From Mesorhabditis belari (Eukaryota > Nematoda > Chromadorea > Rhabditida > Rhabditidae): a stretch of DNA of 64,000 nucleotides. Position numbers and translations under genes: made by a program. The notes below the pieces were generated by a model. The model was not told the origin of the DNA and did not search any database. It was given only the letters and a program-made list of their open reading frames with translations. The stretch spans positions 62,001 through 126,000 of the forward strand of contig CAUEEP010000895.1 in the NCBI GenBank assembly GCA_958450365.1, given 5' to 3'. Shown here one piece after another: positions 41,970 to 53,267 of this stretch (position 1 is its first letter; every line of letters begins with the position of its first letter).

Positions 41970-42400
41970 TGGTCCTCGTCCTGGTCCTGCTCCTAGTCCT
42001 GGTACTGGTACTAGTCCTAGTCCTGGTCCTGATCCTGGTCCTGGGCCTTTACTGGCACTGATCCTGGTTCTGGTCCTGCTCCTGATCCTGCTCCTAGTCC
42101 TGGGCCTTTACTGGTACTGATCCTGGTTCTGATCCTGGTCCTGGTACTGGTTCTGGTCCTGCTCCTGCTCCCGGTCCTGGTCCTGGAACTAGTCCTGGTC
42201 CTGAGCCTTTACTGGCACTGGTACTGATCCAAGGCCTTTACTGGCACTGATCCTGGTTCTGATCCTGGTCCTGGTACTGGTTCTGGTCCTGCTCCTGCTC
42301 CCGGTCCTGGTCCTGGAACTAGTCCTGGTCCTGGTCCTGAGCCTTTACTGGCACTGATCCTGGTTCTGATCCTGGTTCTGGTCCCCTGGCACTGATACCG
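41970..42400. repeat. CCTGGT/CCTGCT hexamer array with about 130-bp duplication
   Basis: 6-bp units (GGTCCT, GGTACT, GATCCT). A block from TTTACTGGCACTGATCC to GGAACTAGTCCTGGTCC occurs twice in succession, so there is higher-order structure. Confidence 0.88.
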
Positions 42401-43015
42401 TTCGCTAAGCCTACTCTTAATTTTCTTATTATCTTATTCAGATTATTCTTCACCAGAAATTTTTAGGTTCAAATATTCTTTCGAAAAAGGTGTGCCGCTG
42501 ATCCTTAGTTAACTTTGAGGGCCATCTGTGGGGAATGAACGATCTCATTCTCTCATTCCCAAACAAAATCCTTTCCACCCCAAAATCAATCATCGTTATG
42601 TGATCTTAAAAAGGAAAACGACTACACATAACAAATCGTTTAATCGTCCTTTTTCGTATTTTGATGAATCGTCGGCTTATTTGAGAGCGGATTACAAAAA
42701 GAGCCTAAAAAAGAGCCAATGCACACCCTCATTTTCTTTGCCCGTTACGCAACTCACCACCGATCAGCGACACCATTGTCTTTTCATTTTTTTTCATCTT
42801 TTTTTGGGTCACAAAATCGGTGTCTCTAATCTTTTGCTGTCCCTTTTTCCCGTAAAAAAAAAGAGTCTTTTGTAATTGAAAAGGGTCATTGTTTGTTTGG
42901 AGAAAGGACATTAATACCGAAGAAAAAAGAAGGATTACACGATTCTTAAACGATCAAGTGGCTGGGAAATGGAATCGATTTGCATTTAAAAGTGTAAATG
43001 ATATGGATTTGAAGA
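42401..43015. other. unassigned sequence
   Basis: The 115-aa frame at 42528 lacks any recognisable motif and bounded exons; I leave it out as a gene. Confidence 0.4.
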
Positions 43016-43024
43016 ATGAAGATG

Positions 43025-43735
43025 CAAATTTGTACTGTTTTTTATGTACTGTTTTTAATGAACTGTTGTTAATGAACTGTTGTTAATGAACTTTTGTTAA
43101 TGAACTGTTGTTAATGAACTGTTGTTAATGTACTGTTGTTAATGAACTGTTGTTAATGAACTGTTGTTAATGAACTGTTGTTAATGAACTTTTGTTAATG
43201 AACTGTTGTTAATGAACTGTTGTTAATGTACTGTTGTTAATGAACTGTTGTTAATGAACTGTTGTTAATGAACTGTTGTTAATGAACTTTTGTTAATGAA
43301 CTGTTGTTAATGAACTGTTGTTAATGTACTGTTGTTAATGAACTGTTGTTAATGAACTGTTGTTAATGAACTGTTGTTAATGAACTGTTGTTAATGTACT
43401 GTTGTTAATGAACTGTTGTTAATGAACTGTTGTTAATGAACTGTTGTTAATGAACTGTTGTTAATGAACTGTTGTTAGTGTACTGTTGTTAATGAACTGT
43501 TGTTAATGTACTGTTGTTAATGAACTGTTGTTAATGAACTGTTGTTAATGAACTGTTGTTAATGAACTGTTGTTAATGAACTGTTGTTAATGAACTGTTG
43601 TTAATGTACTGTTGTTAATGAACTGTTGTTAATGAACTGTTGTTAATGAACTGTTGTTAATGAACTGTTGTTAATGAACTGTTGTTAGTGTACTGTTGTT
43701 AATGTACTGTTGTTGATATACTGTTGTTGAAAGCT
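43025..43735. repeat. 14-bp minisatellite (AACTGTTGTTAATG), about 50 copies
   Basis: Very regular. Variants (GTACTG for GAACTG, CTTTTG for CTGTTG, TTAGTG for TTAATG) recur every four to six units, giving a higher-order repeat. Confidence 0.96.
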
Positions 43736-44575
43736 CTGCTTCGACTACATTTCTATGCAAATTTTTGTAGGGAGAATTTAGGCCAAACTGATGTAAGGTA
43801 AGAAAGTACTATGGTTATTGAATCTGTCTAGATTCGGGCCAGTTTTCTTTTCAGGGCTAGATCCTGGTCTAGATCCGGTTTAGGCCAGATCTAGAACATG
43901 TTCAGATGTCAGTTCAAGCCAAGTTTAGATTCAGGCCTAGCCAAGCCTAGGCTAGATCCAGTTCCTAGTCCAGACCAGGCCAGACTAGGTCAGCAAATCT
44001 TGATCTGGCTTACTTAGCCCACAAAGCTTCCGAGCTTGCCCTGGATTACTCACCAGTTTACTTACCTAAACTAGAACTCTAGTTAGACTAGTTTACTTAC
44101 CTAACTAGAACTCTAGTTCTAGACTCTAGATCTAGATCAGAGTCTAGAACAACCTAGGCCAATCTAGATTGGTCTAGTTCTTAAACTGTTCTCAATTCAA
44201 GAAAGCAAATTGCTTGGAATGTGGCTGGTTTGATCGAGAAGATCGAGAAAGGGGAGGAAAGAGAAAAAGAGTTATCGGCTGGAAGTCATCAATCTCAATG
44301 TTGCTGGGGTATGGTAATGGGCATTATAGGAGGGGTGCGGATGTGGACAACATCTGCACAAACTCGAAAAAGAAACGAGAAACGATTAGCTCGAGTTTTC
44401 GCAAGAGGAAAGGGATAAGTGAGTGAAAAGAATAGAAGAAGGACAAGAGTCTGAAGGGGGAGGGTTTGCAAAAAGCCAAATTTCCAGAAATTAAACAAAC
44501 TCAAAGCCAAGCCAAGAGAACCCGGGCAAATTTTGCCAAATTTAACAGTAAGTCATTGGCTTTGGTTTAACCTGG
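43736..44575. other. spacer with TCTAGA-rich palindromes
   Basis: 44060-44190 is dense in CTAGAACTCTAG, TCTAGATCTAGATC and similar palindromes. The overlapping frames at 44214-44510 have no family features. Confidence 0.4.
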
Positions 44576-44599
44576 CTAAATTTATCTTTTGCCTTTTTG

Positions 44600-44735
44600 T
44601 CTCTGCTTTTGAGGCTGAGTAAGGAGGATCCAGAGGCTCAGGTTTAGGCTAGGCTGGAGCTGAGTAAGGAGGATCTAGAGGCTCAGGTTTAAGCTAGGCT
44701 GGATAGAGTAAAGGGGATCTAGGGCTGACTATGAG
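44600..44735. repeat. about 55-bp repeat (GCTGAGTAAGGAGGATC...)
   Basis: Two to three units of GAGTAAGGAGGATCTAGAGG, CTCAGGTTTA and GCTAGGCTGGA. Confidence 0.75.
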
Positions 44736-45470
44736 ATAGGTAGGGACCCTAAAGCTAAAGTCTGAGGCTAAGGCTTAGGCTTAGGTCCTAGACTTGGATA
44801 GTAACCGTGAAGCTGAAGCTAAGTGGGATCAGGGAAGTCAGAAAGAGGTCCTAAAATGGTTTTGAGGTTGATTGGGGGTTTGGCCAAGGTACAGGGTACA
44901 GGGGATAGGGTAAGGAAAACGCTGGGATTGGGTAGGGGAGGCTGTGACTGGCTGAGGCTGTGCAGGGGATCCTCAGGGTGAGAAAAACCCTTACTCTAAG
45001 GCCAAAGCGGTGCAACATGTGCACATTTACAGCTTTCACCCCTTTCCACCCTCATCTTTATTATTCTCAGGGTGACAGGCTCACTCAAAAATCTGCACAC
45101 ATTTGATCTTCATTTGTGAAAGTGATGCAGAAGAAAAGACACTAATTGGGCTTTAAAAAGAAAGTTATAAGTTGCATTTGTGAAGGGGTTAATTGGGTGA
45201 AGTTTAAGAGGGAAAATCGAATAAAAATGAAGGGAAAGGGTTACTGAAAGTGAAAAAAAACAATGGTTATAAGAGGGAAAGTTTTATAAAGAACTGGTTG
45301 TGCTGATCACATAACATGAGATATATTTTGGCGCAGAATTTCCCGCTGAAGATGATGCTGCTTTTCATTTTTTCAAAGGCAGCACTCTAGCAAAAGTTAT
45401 ACGAGTTTAAAGTTTTGTTAAGGCATTTCAAACCGCGACCTTAGAACCCTTTTTGCCGCCACGTGGCCGG
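44736..45470. other. unassigned sequence
   Basis: No gene or array seen. Confidence 0.4.
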
Positions 45471-45473
45471 TGG

Positions 45474-45545
45474 CAGCGACGGCCGAGTGGTAGGAGGGCT
45501 GGACCGCCAGTCGAGTGTTCTCTGGTTCGAGTCCGGTAGCTGGTT
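45474..45545 (+). other. tRNA-like sequence (Leu/Ser type)
   Basis: GACGGCCGAGTGGT (A box) and CTGGTTCGAGTCCGG (T arm with B box) are well formed, and a run of T's follows at 45553. The anticodon and acceptor stems do not pair acceptably, so I call it a tRNA pseudogene or tRNA-derived repeat head. Confidence 0.5.
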
Positions 45546-46045
45546 GGCCTTTGATTTTTTTTTTGGTTTTAAGCAGTTTTAAAATATAAGAACTATATTA
45601 GCTGTTTTGAATATGTTATTGGTTAGCAATTTGTACTGCCTAATCTTGTTAAAGTACTGTACTACTGATATATCAACTTGTACTAGTGTTGTACAACTTG
45701 TTTTAAGGGTTTTCAACGGCTTTCTCATATCTAGAGCTTTTGTATGGTAATCTCTGTGATTTCCTTTGTTCTTAAAACTCTAACTTTTCAAAACATATCC
45801 CATCTGGTGCACTCAAAAGTATCACTTTTTCTTCTAAGCGACTTTGGTAGTGTTAAGTTGTCAGAACTAGTAAAGTAAAGCATGTACTTTGTGCTAAACA
45901 TATCCAATCTGGTGTAGTGAATTTCAGAAAAGGCACTTCTTCGTAAGAAAATGATCAATCAAGTACACCAGAAAAAGTGTGTTTACAAATTTTTGCCTAA
46001 AAGTATAAACGAAAGAAAGCTTTTACAACTTTAACATAATAAAGC
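45546..46045. other. spacer with GTGCACTCAAAAG/AAAGTACA repeat fragments
   Basis: Phrases such as ACATATCC.ATCTGGTG occur twice (about 45792 and 45899). No gene. Confidence 0.4.
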
Positions 46046-46082
46046 TTGCCGGGCGAATGCTCTACCAATGAGCTACATCAAC
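46046..46082 (-). other. tRNA 5'-half fragment
   Basis: Minus strand GATGTAGCTCATTGGTAGAG is a clean D-arm/A-box sequence with the start of an anticodon arm, but no T arm follows. Truncated tRNA-like sequence. Confidence 0.45.
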
Positions 46083-46134
46083 AGTTCCCAATGCCGCCAG
46101 GGTAGGACCTTATGCCTTACTATACCCCTGTTAG

Positions 46135-46505
46135 CTAGTCCAGAGCTTGTTAGCCTGTTAGCTTGGCTCTGGTTTAGCCGAAACTCTAGGCCTAGCTTGG
46201 CCATCTTGGCCCAGGCTTAGCCGAAACTCTAGACCTAGCTTGGCCATCTCCAGGCTAGCCGAACTCTAGACCTAGCTTGGCCATCTTGCCCAGGCTAGCG
46301 AAACTAAGTTGGCCATCTTGACCCAGGCTTAGCCGAAACTCTAGGCCTAGCTAGGCCATCTTGGCCCTGGCTTAGCCGAAACTCTAGGCCTAGCTTGGCC
46401 ATCTTGACCCAGGCTTAGCCGAAACTCTAGACCTAGCTTGGCCATCTTGACCCAGGCTTAGCCGAAACTCTAGACCTAGCTTGGCCATCTTGACCCAGGC
46501 TTAAA
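46135..46505. repeat. 43-bp minisatellite (CTCTAGACCTAGCTTGGCC...)
   Basis: About eight units containing ATCTTGACCCAGGCTTAGCC. The text just before it (46090-46200, CCGCCAGGGTAGGAC onwards) is repeated at 47268-47420. Confidence 0.88.
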
Positions 46506-47265
46506 AGTCAGCCTTTACTTTTCGTTTTTACTATTTTAACATGATAAAACTGAGAACCCTTTATCTCAATCATGAGACAAATCCTTTTTTTTTCAATTCA
46601 GACTGATCTTTTTCAAATCCTATCCTTCTAAGACGTGTAGTGTGAGAGCTTCATATCCACCTGGAAACAAACAAAAAAAATTGAAGAAAGAGAAAGATTT
46701 GGATTTAAAACTAATCAAAACTCGTGAGCAAAAGCATTTTTCATTGAGGGAGGGGATAAATATAAACAGAAAAAGGGGGAAAAAAAGAGATTTTTGAGGA
46801 GTTTTACTGAGATTTGATGATTTTCGGTACTCAAAAATGAGTTCTGACAAAAAGATTTGACGGATTTATCAATTTTTCAAAAGAAAACTGATGAGGGACG
46901 GATGAGAAATCGGGAATTTTCATTGTTAGACAGGAACTAAGCGTTCAGAGGTTGCTGTAAATTGGATTCACTTTGAATTTCATTCCTGGATTTCATTCCA
47001 TTCCTAGTCCCATTTCAAGGTTCTAGATTCTAGAGTCAAATCTCTAGGAAAAGCCAGGGAAGTCGAGATTTTAGACCACTGACAAAATAGCTTTTGGTTT
47101 AGTTCTAAAACTATACGACAGCCTTCGCCTTAATCTTGACCCTGGCCTTGTCTTTAAACTTGACTCTCACCAAGAGCTGAAAACGCCGATCCTTTTATGG
47201 ATTGAGGCTTGAACATGGTCCGCACCATGTCCAAGCCATTCTGTTCACTCACGAACCCGATCTCA
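46506..47265. other. unassigned sequence
   Basis: No gene or array seen. Confidence 0.4.
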
Positions 47266-47267
47266 GT

Positions 47268-47420
47268 CCTACCGCCAGGGTAGGACTGTCTTACTCTATC
47301 CCTGTTAGCTAGCCCAGAGCTTGGTGCGGACCATGCCAAGCCTGTTAGCTTGACTCTGGTTTAGGCCAAACTCTAGGCCTAGCTGGACCATCTTGACCCT
47401 GGCTTAGCCAAAACTCTAGA
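47268..47420. repeat. second copy of the 46.1-kb repeat leader
   Basis: CCGCCAGGGTAGGACT, CCCTGTTAGCTAGCCCAGAG, and CTCTAGGCCTAGCTGGACCA match 46096-46260 with an internal GGTGCGGACCATGCCAAGC insertion. Confidence 0.7.
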
Positions 47421-47682
47421 CCAGCCCATAACTCTGGCCTGGTCTTGACCGTAATTCTAGTTGAGCCTGATCCCACTAGCACATAAACAACCCTAGTTCA
47501 AGAAAAGAAACTAAACTAGCCTTGCTTTGAATCCCGTTTTTGGCTTTGTCAGACTTGACTCTCAATATAAAACGCGAATTCTGTGCGCTAGCTACATAAA
47601 CTTTCTGCAAATACATGGATCTTTTATAGAAAATGACTCGTTTTCTATAAAATCTTCTAGAAAAAAGTCGCAAAAAGCTCTT

Positions 47683-47716
<34 letters not shown>

Positions 47717-47722
47717 AAAACA

Positions 47723-47811
<89 letters not shown>

Positions 47812-47853
47812 ATCATTTCACACACAACAAAAAAAAAAAAGGAGGGAAAAAAG

Positions 47854-47903
<50 letters not shown>

Positions 47904-47990
47904 AAAAATTAAAAAAAAAAAAAAAAAAATGAAAAAAAGGTATTTTCTACCAACACACAAAGGAGGGAGGGAAGTTAGGGTTTTTGGTTT

Positions 47991-48080
<90 letters not shown>

Positions 48081-48190
48081 TTTATTTTAAAAAAAAAAAA
48101 AAAATAAAGGGGAGGGGGAAAAAGAGAAAAAAATAAAAAAAAAAAAATTTACAAAAAAAAAAAGGGCCCTGGAGGGGGGGGGGGGGGAGA
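47683..48190. other. homopolymer block, suspected assembly or read error
   Basis: About 250 bp of nearly pure A with scattered single C/G/T, then GGAGGGAGGGAAG, about 80 bp of nearly pure T, more A, and a G run near 48175-48187. Nothing comparable occurs elsewhere in the window. The long Lys- and Phe-rich frames are meaningless. Confidence 0.7.
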
Positions 48191-48794
48191 AAGATACGAT
48201 AAACGAAAGATACTGAACTTAAAAATCGTACGATAAACAACTTTTACTCTAATCAGAGGGCAAAGCTTGCGTCAAAACCGACTAAAAATCACGAAATATC
48301 CAAGTTATTTTCAGATTTCACAAAGATCCCCTCAGAATTTTGCCCAAAAAATTTCAAAAGCTTTCCCGAATTCTCATTTTATTCTCATCTTATTACCTAA
48401 AAGGGATGTTATTTTTGATAAAATGGTCAATAAATTGAAAATTTTTCCATTATTTTTATGTTCTTTATATAGGAATTGTCATCATCGATAAAGATCACTG
48501 AAAATTCTTTTTTTCTAATGCTTATTATTATGGATATTTATGGATATTTTCGTATAAAGTGATCAAATCTTTCTCAATTTAGATTGGGCTAATCTTAAAA
48601 AGGAAAAATTTGAAAGGATTTGTTGGGTTGAAGAGGATAACAGTAAGCCACAAACTAGAAAGAGATTTTGATATTAGCAAAGGCCGTAAGACAAAAACCT
48701 ATCAAAAAAGGATTCTAGTAGCCAAAATTTGGGAAAAGACGAAAATTGCGTAGGATTATTAGTCGAATTAGAGGTTTTGCTTGAAAGATATAAC
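48191..48794. other. unassigned AT-rich sequence
   Basis: No gene or array seen. Confidence 0.4.
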
Positions 48795-49210
48795 AAAATG
48801 AACCCAGCCAATCGATTCACCGACTTTGAAAACCCCTAGATACATGTTTTTAGCTTTAAATCTCAACTGGGAGCCATTTAAAGAGCAAAAGAGAAATCCC
48901 TGTGTAAAGTGGCTGGCGTTCTTTGTGCGCGCGCATAATCGCTCCCTATCTGGCAAACCGGCCTGGATTAAGATGCTTGCCTTTTCGAAACAGGGAATGG
49001 AGCGTTGCGAAAGAGCTGAAGGAGCTGGGACGTGGTGATCCATCCAATCCAGATGCCAGAAAGGGTGCGTTTCCCGTCGAGCACAAAGTACACTCGGGAT
49101 GGTTAGTGTCTGAGCGCTTTTTCCTGTACAACCCACCACAATAACTTTACCGCACTACAGTAAGCCATTCAATACGCTAGAAGGAGTGTGTTTAGAAGTT
49201 TTTGCGCACA
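48795..49210 (+). repeat. dispersed repeat, copy 5, long form
   Basis: CCAGCCAATCGATTCACCGA, TTTTTAGCTTTAAATCTCAA, TTCTTTGTGCGCGCGCATAA and ATCTGGCAAACCGGCCTGG, then GATGCCAGAAAGGGTGCGTT and GAGCACAAAGTACACTC. It is over 85% alike by eye to 53268-53690. Several long frames on both strands are shadows of the repeat. Confidence 0.8.
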
Positions 49211-49440
49211 AAGTACACTCCAAAAGGGAAATCCACTGTAGTCTATAACGTCAAATATATGATCTAAATCAGCAGCTTTTAACAGTAATCCGATCCAATC
49301 AGTGCACCAGAAAGGGAGTGTTTAGAAGTCACTTGCGCACAAAGTACACCGTACACAGTACACCATACATCGTACACAGTACACCGTACACCGTACACAG
49401 TACACAAAGTACAAAGCGCTGAGTACACTGGAGCTCTCTA
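49211..49440. repeat. GCACAAAGTACAC motifs and GTACACAGTACACC tandem repeat
   Basis: Two further CCAGAAAGGGAGTGTTTAGAAG / GCGCACAAAGTACAC copies, then a GTACACCGTACACA repeat at 49345-49405. Confidence 0.7.
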
Positions 49441-51395
49441 AAACCTCTCTCTAGAGCACAGAAAAACATATGAGCGAATTATTGTAATGAGAAGTCGAGG
49501 GGAAAATAATGTGATGAGAGGAAAATGAGGCAACAAATGCATTCGAATAAGAAGCAGATGTCAATTATTTGAATAAAAGTCACTTCTTTTCCTTCTTTTC
49601 CTTCTTTTCCTTCTTTTATTCAAAATTCATCGCCTCTCGTTTATCCTTAAAAAGAAGAATGGGTTATTCACTTAAAATTCGAGAATCTTTTTTCTTTCTT
49701 TTCAAGAGGTTTTTCGCTTTTCGCTTTTCGCACCTGGCCTTTTTTGAGAGAGAATCCCAAGAGGCAAATTAGGATGAAGAGAGGCTGGAAATTGCAAGTG
49801 AAAAAAGGGATTCATTAGTGAATGCATAAAGTTGAAAAGAATTGAAAAAAAAATGGTAAGTAAAGAATTTAAAATCTAATTTTTCTGTTTAGCACGATGC
49901 TTAGCACGATTGCTATGAAAATTCAACGATTTTAATCTTCTATAAGTTGTCTTTAATCTTCTATAAGTTACAGTAAAGTCACGGTACATTATCTATGAAA
50001 TGATATGAAAATTCAAATGATTTTAATCTTCTATAAGTTGTTAAAGTTACAGTAAAGTTACAGTAAAGTCACGGTAAAGTAATGTAAAGTCGCAGCCACA
50101 GTAAAGTCATTATCTTCATTTCACTAAGTTTTAAAAAAAGTCTTTAAATTACGAGCTCTTGCTTTACGGGCTTGATTTTTAAAGCCCAGTTTTTTTGCCA
50201 GCTTTTTTGCCAGCTCTTTTTGGGGATTCTTTTCTTGTCGATTTTTATCTTTTCTTTCATTGAATAGCGGTTTAATTTGATTGATTTGTAAAGAGGAAAA
50301 AGGAAGAAATGCCGGAAACTCATTTGGCGCCGATTGTCCAACCGAAAAAAAAAGGATTTGGAGTTGACAAAAAAAAGCTTAGCTTTATAGCTAGTCTTGC
50401 ACTTGGATCTTTAAGGTTATCGCCGGGGTGGGCATCGAGTTTTTGCCCAACTTACAGCTCATTTTTAAGCGCTTTTAAACTTGTCAGATCAGGAATGTTC
50501 AAGAAGATTTCGATAGCTTAGAACGTCAACTTTCAATAGCTATTTTTTTCATCAGAATTTATTAACAAAAACCTATCTAAAATCGGGCTACAAAATGACA
50601 CCAAAAACTCGATCCCCCGATAATAAGCGATAAGCGTAAAGCTCCTAGCAGTTAAACTTTATCAATTGCCGGATTTGTTCTAATAATTGGATTTGATTTG
50701 GATTTGTCCCTCCTCGACCAACTTTAGACGCCTTATTCTCAGCCCGATTTTGAGGTATTTGGATGTTTAATATATCAAAAGATAGCGCTTAATTTCTTCT
50801 ATCTATTGGTATATTGAAAATAAAAAAATATCTCAAAATGGAGCTGAGAACGAGGCGTCTAAAGTTGGTTTAGAGGTTTAGATGTGTTTAGAGATTTTTT
50901 TGGCACAAATTACATCTATTGATAGGCCGATTACGGTATTTTTCCCGACAAAAAGCGAATCAAAAGCGATGCGACGGTGAATGGACGAAGAAAGAGGGAT
51001 AAACATATAAAAAAAGGAAGAGGGAAAGAAGGGAAAGAAAAGAAAAAGGAGATATTTGATCGATTTGTCAATGAGATTATGTGCTCGTAAATGTGTCGGC
51101 GAGGAAAAAGATAAAAAGAGAGGTGAAAAAACATTAGAAAAACCTTGTTGTTGATGGGTAATCGAATCGCTTTTGATTGATATTTATCGAGATTTTGATT
51201 GGTGCAATTGTTTATGATTGATTTGTTGGGGAAATTGAGGGAAATCGATTCAAAATCGGAGATCTTGAGGGAGAACCGACTCTTGGCGATATAGTTTGTG
51301 CTTCTCAGGATGTACTTTGTGCTTAAAGAGTGCAAACACACCTTGTCTATTGCACTAGTTTTATAAAAGTACTATAAAAGTGGTGCCAATAGCGA
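49441..51395. other. gene-free stretch
   Basis: A CTTCTTTTCCTT repeat (49585-49617) and GTTACAGTAAAGT repeats (about 49965-50110). A GCGCTTAATTTCTTC-containing segment has no recognised identity. At 51305-51345 a GCACAAAGTACA-type fragment recurs. No protein gene I can support. Confidence 0.4.
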
Positions 51396-51399
51396 TCAC

Positions 51400-51510
51400 T
51401 GTGCGTTCTCTTCATGTCTCTCGTAAGAAAAAACGGGGTCTGGCACACTGCGGCGGGTAAAGGGCGCTGGAAACGCCCGCCAGATCGGTTTAATTACCCA
51501 AGTTTCAAGT
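51400..51510 (+). repeat. SL1-leader-bearing repeat, copy 1
   Basis: About 85 bp (CATGTCTCTCGTAAGAAAAA ... GTCTGGCACACTG ... GGAAACGCC) leads into GGTTTAATTACCCAAGTTT at 51487-51505. That matches the first 19 of the 22 nt of the nematode SL1 spliced leader. The next bases are CAAG rather than GAG, followed by a second TTTAATTACCC. No SL-RNA body or Sm site follows, so it is not an intact SL RNA gene. Confidence 0.75.
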
Positions 51511-51537
51511 TTAATTACCCGATCGTAAGCCTTTGTG

Positions 51538-51645
51538 AGTTCTTTCCCTGTCTCTCGTAAGAAAAAGCGGCGTCTGGGACACTGGCCCCGGATAAGGATG
51601 ACCGGAAACCCTCTCGGCCGGTTCAATTACCCAAGTCCGTATGCC
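51538..51645 (+). repeat. SL1-leader-bearing repeat, copy 2
   Basis: TTCTTTCCCTGTCTCTCGTA, GAAAAAGCGGCGTCTGG, GGAAACCCTC, then GGTTCAATTACCCAAGT at 51620-51636 (one mismatch to SL1 in 17). Tandem with copy 1. The reverse strand is open through both copies and gives a 76-aa frame that I do not regard as a gene. Confidence 0.75.
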
Positions 51646-52400
51646 AAAAGGGAATCGACTATGGGAAAGCGCGAGCTTTTAAGTCTATTGAAAGAAATGC
51701 TTAAATTGAATGCTAAAATAAAAAGCTACAATTCTAAGAATTTTCAAGATCAAAATTAAAGAAAAATCCCATTGAAATCGCTAAAAATCGTATCATTTCT
51801 TGTTGTGCAATTTCCGTTTTCTGAAAACGCTTTTCTTTTCAAAAGAATCATCTTTTAGGTTTAAAAATCGCCAAAAAAAAGGGTAAAGAGGCGTGAATCG
51901 GAATGAAATTAATAGTAATCATCGGGGAAAAGTGAATCATTTTTTTTTTGCTAGGAGATCGGGTTTTTACTCTAAATTTGGGTAAAAAGATGGGCTTTTT
52001 GATTAAAACCTTTCAAGAAATGATTTTTTAAATAATTGTCGATATTTTTCGAGTAATTCGCTTCTCTAAATTGTTGGGAACTTGCGCAAAAACTATCGTA
52101 ATCTTTTGTTCAGTTATTGTTGAATTTATTCTATTCGATTCACGATTCAATTTGCTTTCTCATCAAATAAAAGCAAAGTAGAATGGAGAAGGCTCAAGAG
52201 AACGTCAAGAGAAAGTTTACGATAGTTTTTTCCAAATACCAAATTCAAATAGTGGGATAGACTCTTGTCGTTTTGATTGCCAATAGGTGTACAATGGAAA
52301 AAAACGAGATTTGACTACGTTAACGCCTCTAAATTTCTTTTTACTGTTTACACACACTTTAAAATTGGTTTTTAGTGGTTTTAAGAAAAAATAATCCAAA
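51646..52400. other. unassigned sequence
   Basis: No gene or array seen. Confidence 0.4.
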
Positions 52401-52403
52401 TTT

Positions 52404-52474
52404 TGGCCATGACAGGCTTCGAACCAGTGAGGAACAGCGCTAGAGACGAGCACTCTATCCACTACATCACCCCG
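52404..52474 (-). other. tRNA-like remnant
   Basis: Minus strand GATGTAGTGGATAGAGTGCTC (A box, D arm) and CTGGTTCGAAGCCTG (T arm, B box) at tRNA spacing. The acceptor arms (GGGGTG... and ...CATGGCC) pair poorly. Probably a pseudogene. Confidence 0.45.
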
Positions 52475-52734
52475 CGACTTGTCACGAGGAAGTAATTTCG
52501 CATTTCATACCACAGCGGCCGCGTTTTTCCTCTTGCTAAGTTGATGCGCTCTGGTAAATCCTCGCGTTAAGCATTACTTTGATCTTGAATACTTTTTAAA
52601 AAACAAAGATATTCAGTCAACGAAGCCAGTTTAAATAAAGAAACTCAAAATCTCTTAATGATTACAAACTTTTTGAACATTAAAATCATTTGAGAAAAAA
52701 AGTATGAAGTGATTGAAGTTTTTCATGTTCTTTG
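52475..52734. repeat. spacer with first copy of a 55-bp direct repeat
   Basis: GAACATTAAAATCATTTGAG to GAAGTTTTTCA at about 52674-52730 recurs at 52849-52902. Confidence 0.65.
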
Positions 52735-52850
52735 TGCGGGCGCACAATCGCTTGACATCTGGCAAACGGCTCTGGCATAAGGTGATTCACTTCCCGGTTA
52801 AAAAAGTTTTGTTTTTTTTGATGGAATTTCTTGAGTCAACCAAGACGTGA
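52735..52850 (+). repeat. dispersed repeat core plus ACGTG tail, copy 6
   Basis: TTCTTTGTGCGGGCGCACAA, TCTGGCAAACGGCTCTGGCA and GGAATTTCTTGAGTCAACCA recur almost unchanged at 53690-53810. Confidence 0.75.
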
Positions 52851-52902
52851 ACATTAAAATCATTTGAGAAAAATAAGTATGAAGTGATTGAAGTTTTTCA
52901 GA

Positions 52903-53267
52903 TAAATCCTCTCAAAAATCTCAAAAATCTCAAACCGGAAACCGCTAAATGAATAGTAAAACAGGAAAAAAAAATGCGAGGAATTTGTAAAACTTGAAAG
53001 ATTGAACTTTTTCTTGAAAGATTTTCGGTGTCCACCCCCACCCAGACTAAAAGATTTTAGTAATTTTGCAAAATTTCCCCTTTTATGGTACACTTTTCAA
53101 GAGATTTTTCCATTTAATCTCAATTGAGGATCGGGTTCGAATAAATAAAACATGAAAAATCAAGAAAATTAGAGTTTTACGTGCTTTTTATAATACAGTA
53201 TTAGATGCAAAAGTAAATGATCGAAAAGATTGTGTTTCACGGATTTCCACTGATTAGAGATCAAAAT
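52903..53267. other. unassigned AT-rich sequence
   Basis: No gene or array seen. Confidence 0.4.

Noticed and set aside
42528..42875. 115-residue frame
   Set aside because: No motif, no splice context, ends in low-complexity sequence.
44214..44426. Overlapping 65-71-residue frames on both strands
   Set aside because: No family features and no bounded exons.
47527..48090. 187-residue Lys-rich protein
   Set aside because: Translation of homopolymer runs that are probably erroneous.
48768..49139. 123-residue minus-strand frame
   Set aside because: Shadow of the long dispersed repeat; the sister copy at 53.3 kb breaks the frame.
51396..51626. 76-residue minus-strand frame
   Set aside because: It arises from the two SL1-leader repeat copies read in reverse; no independent support.
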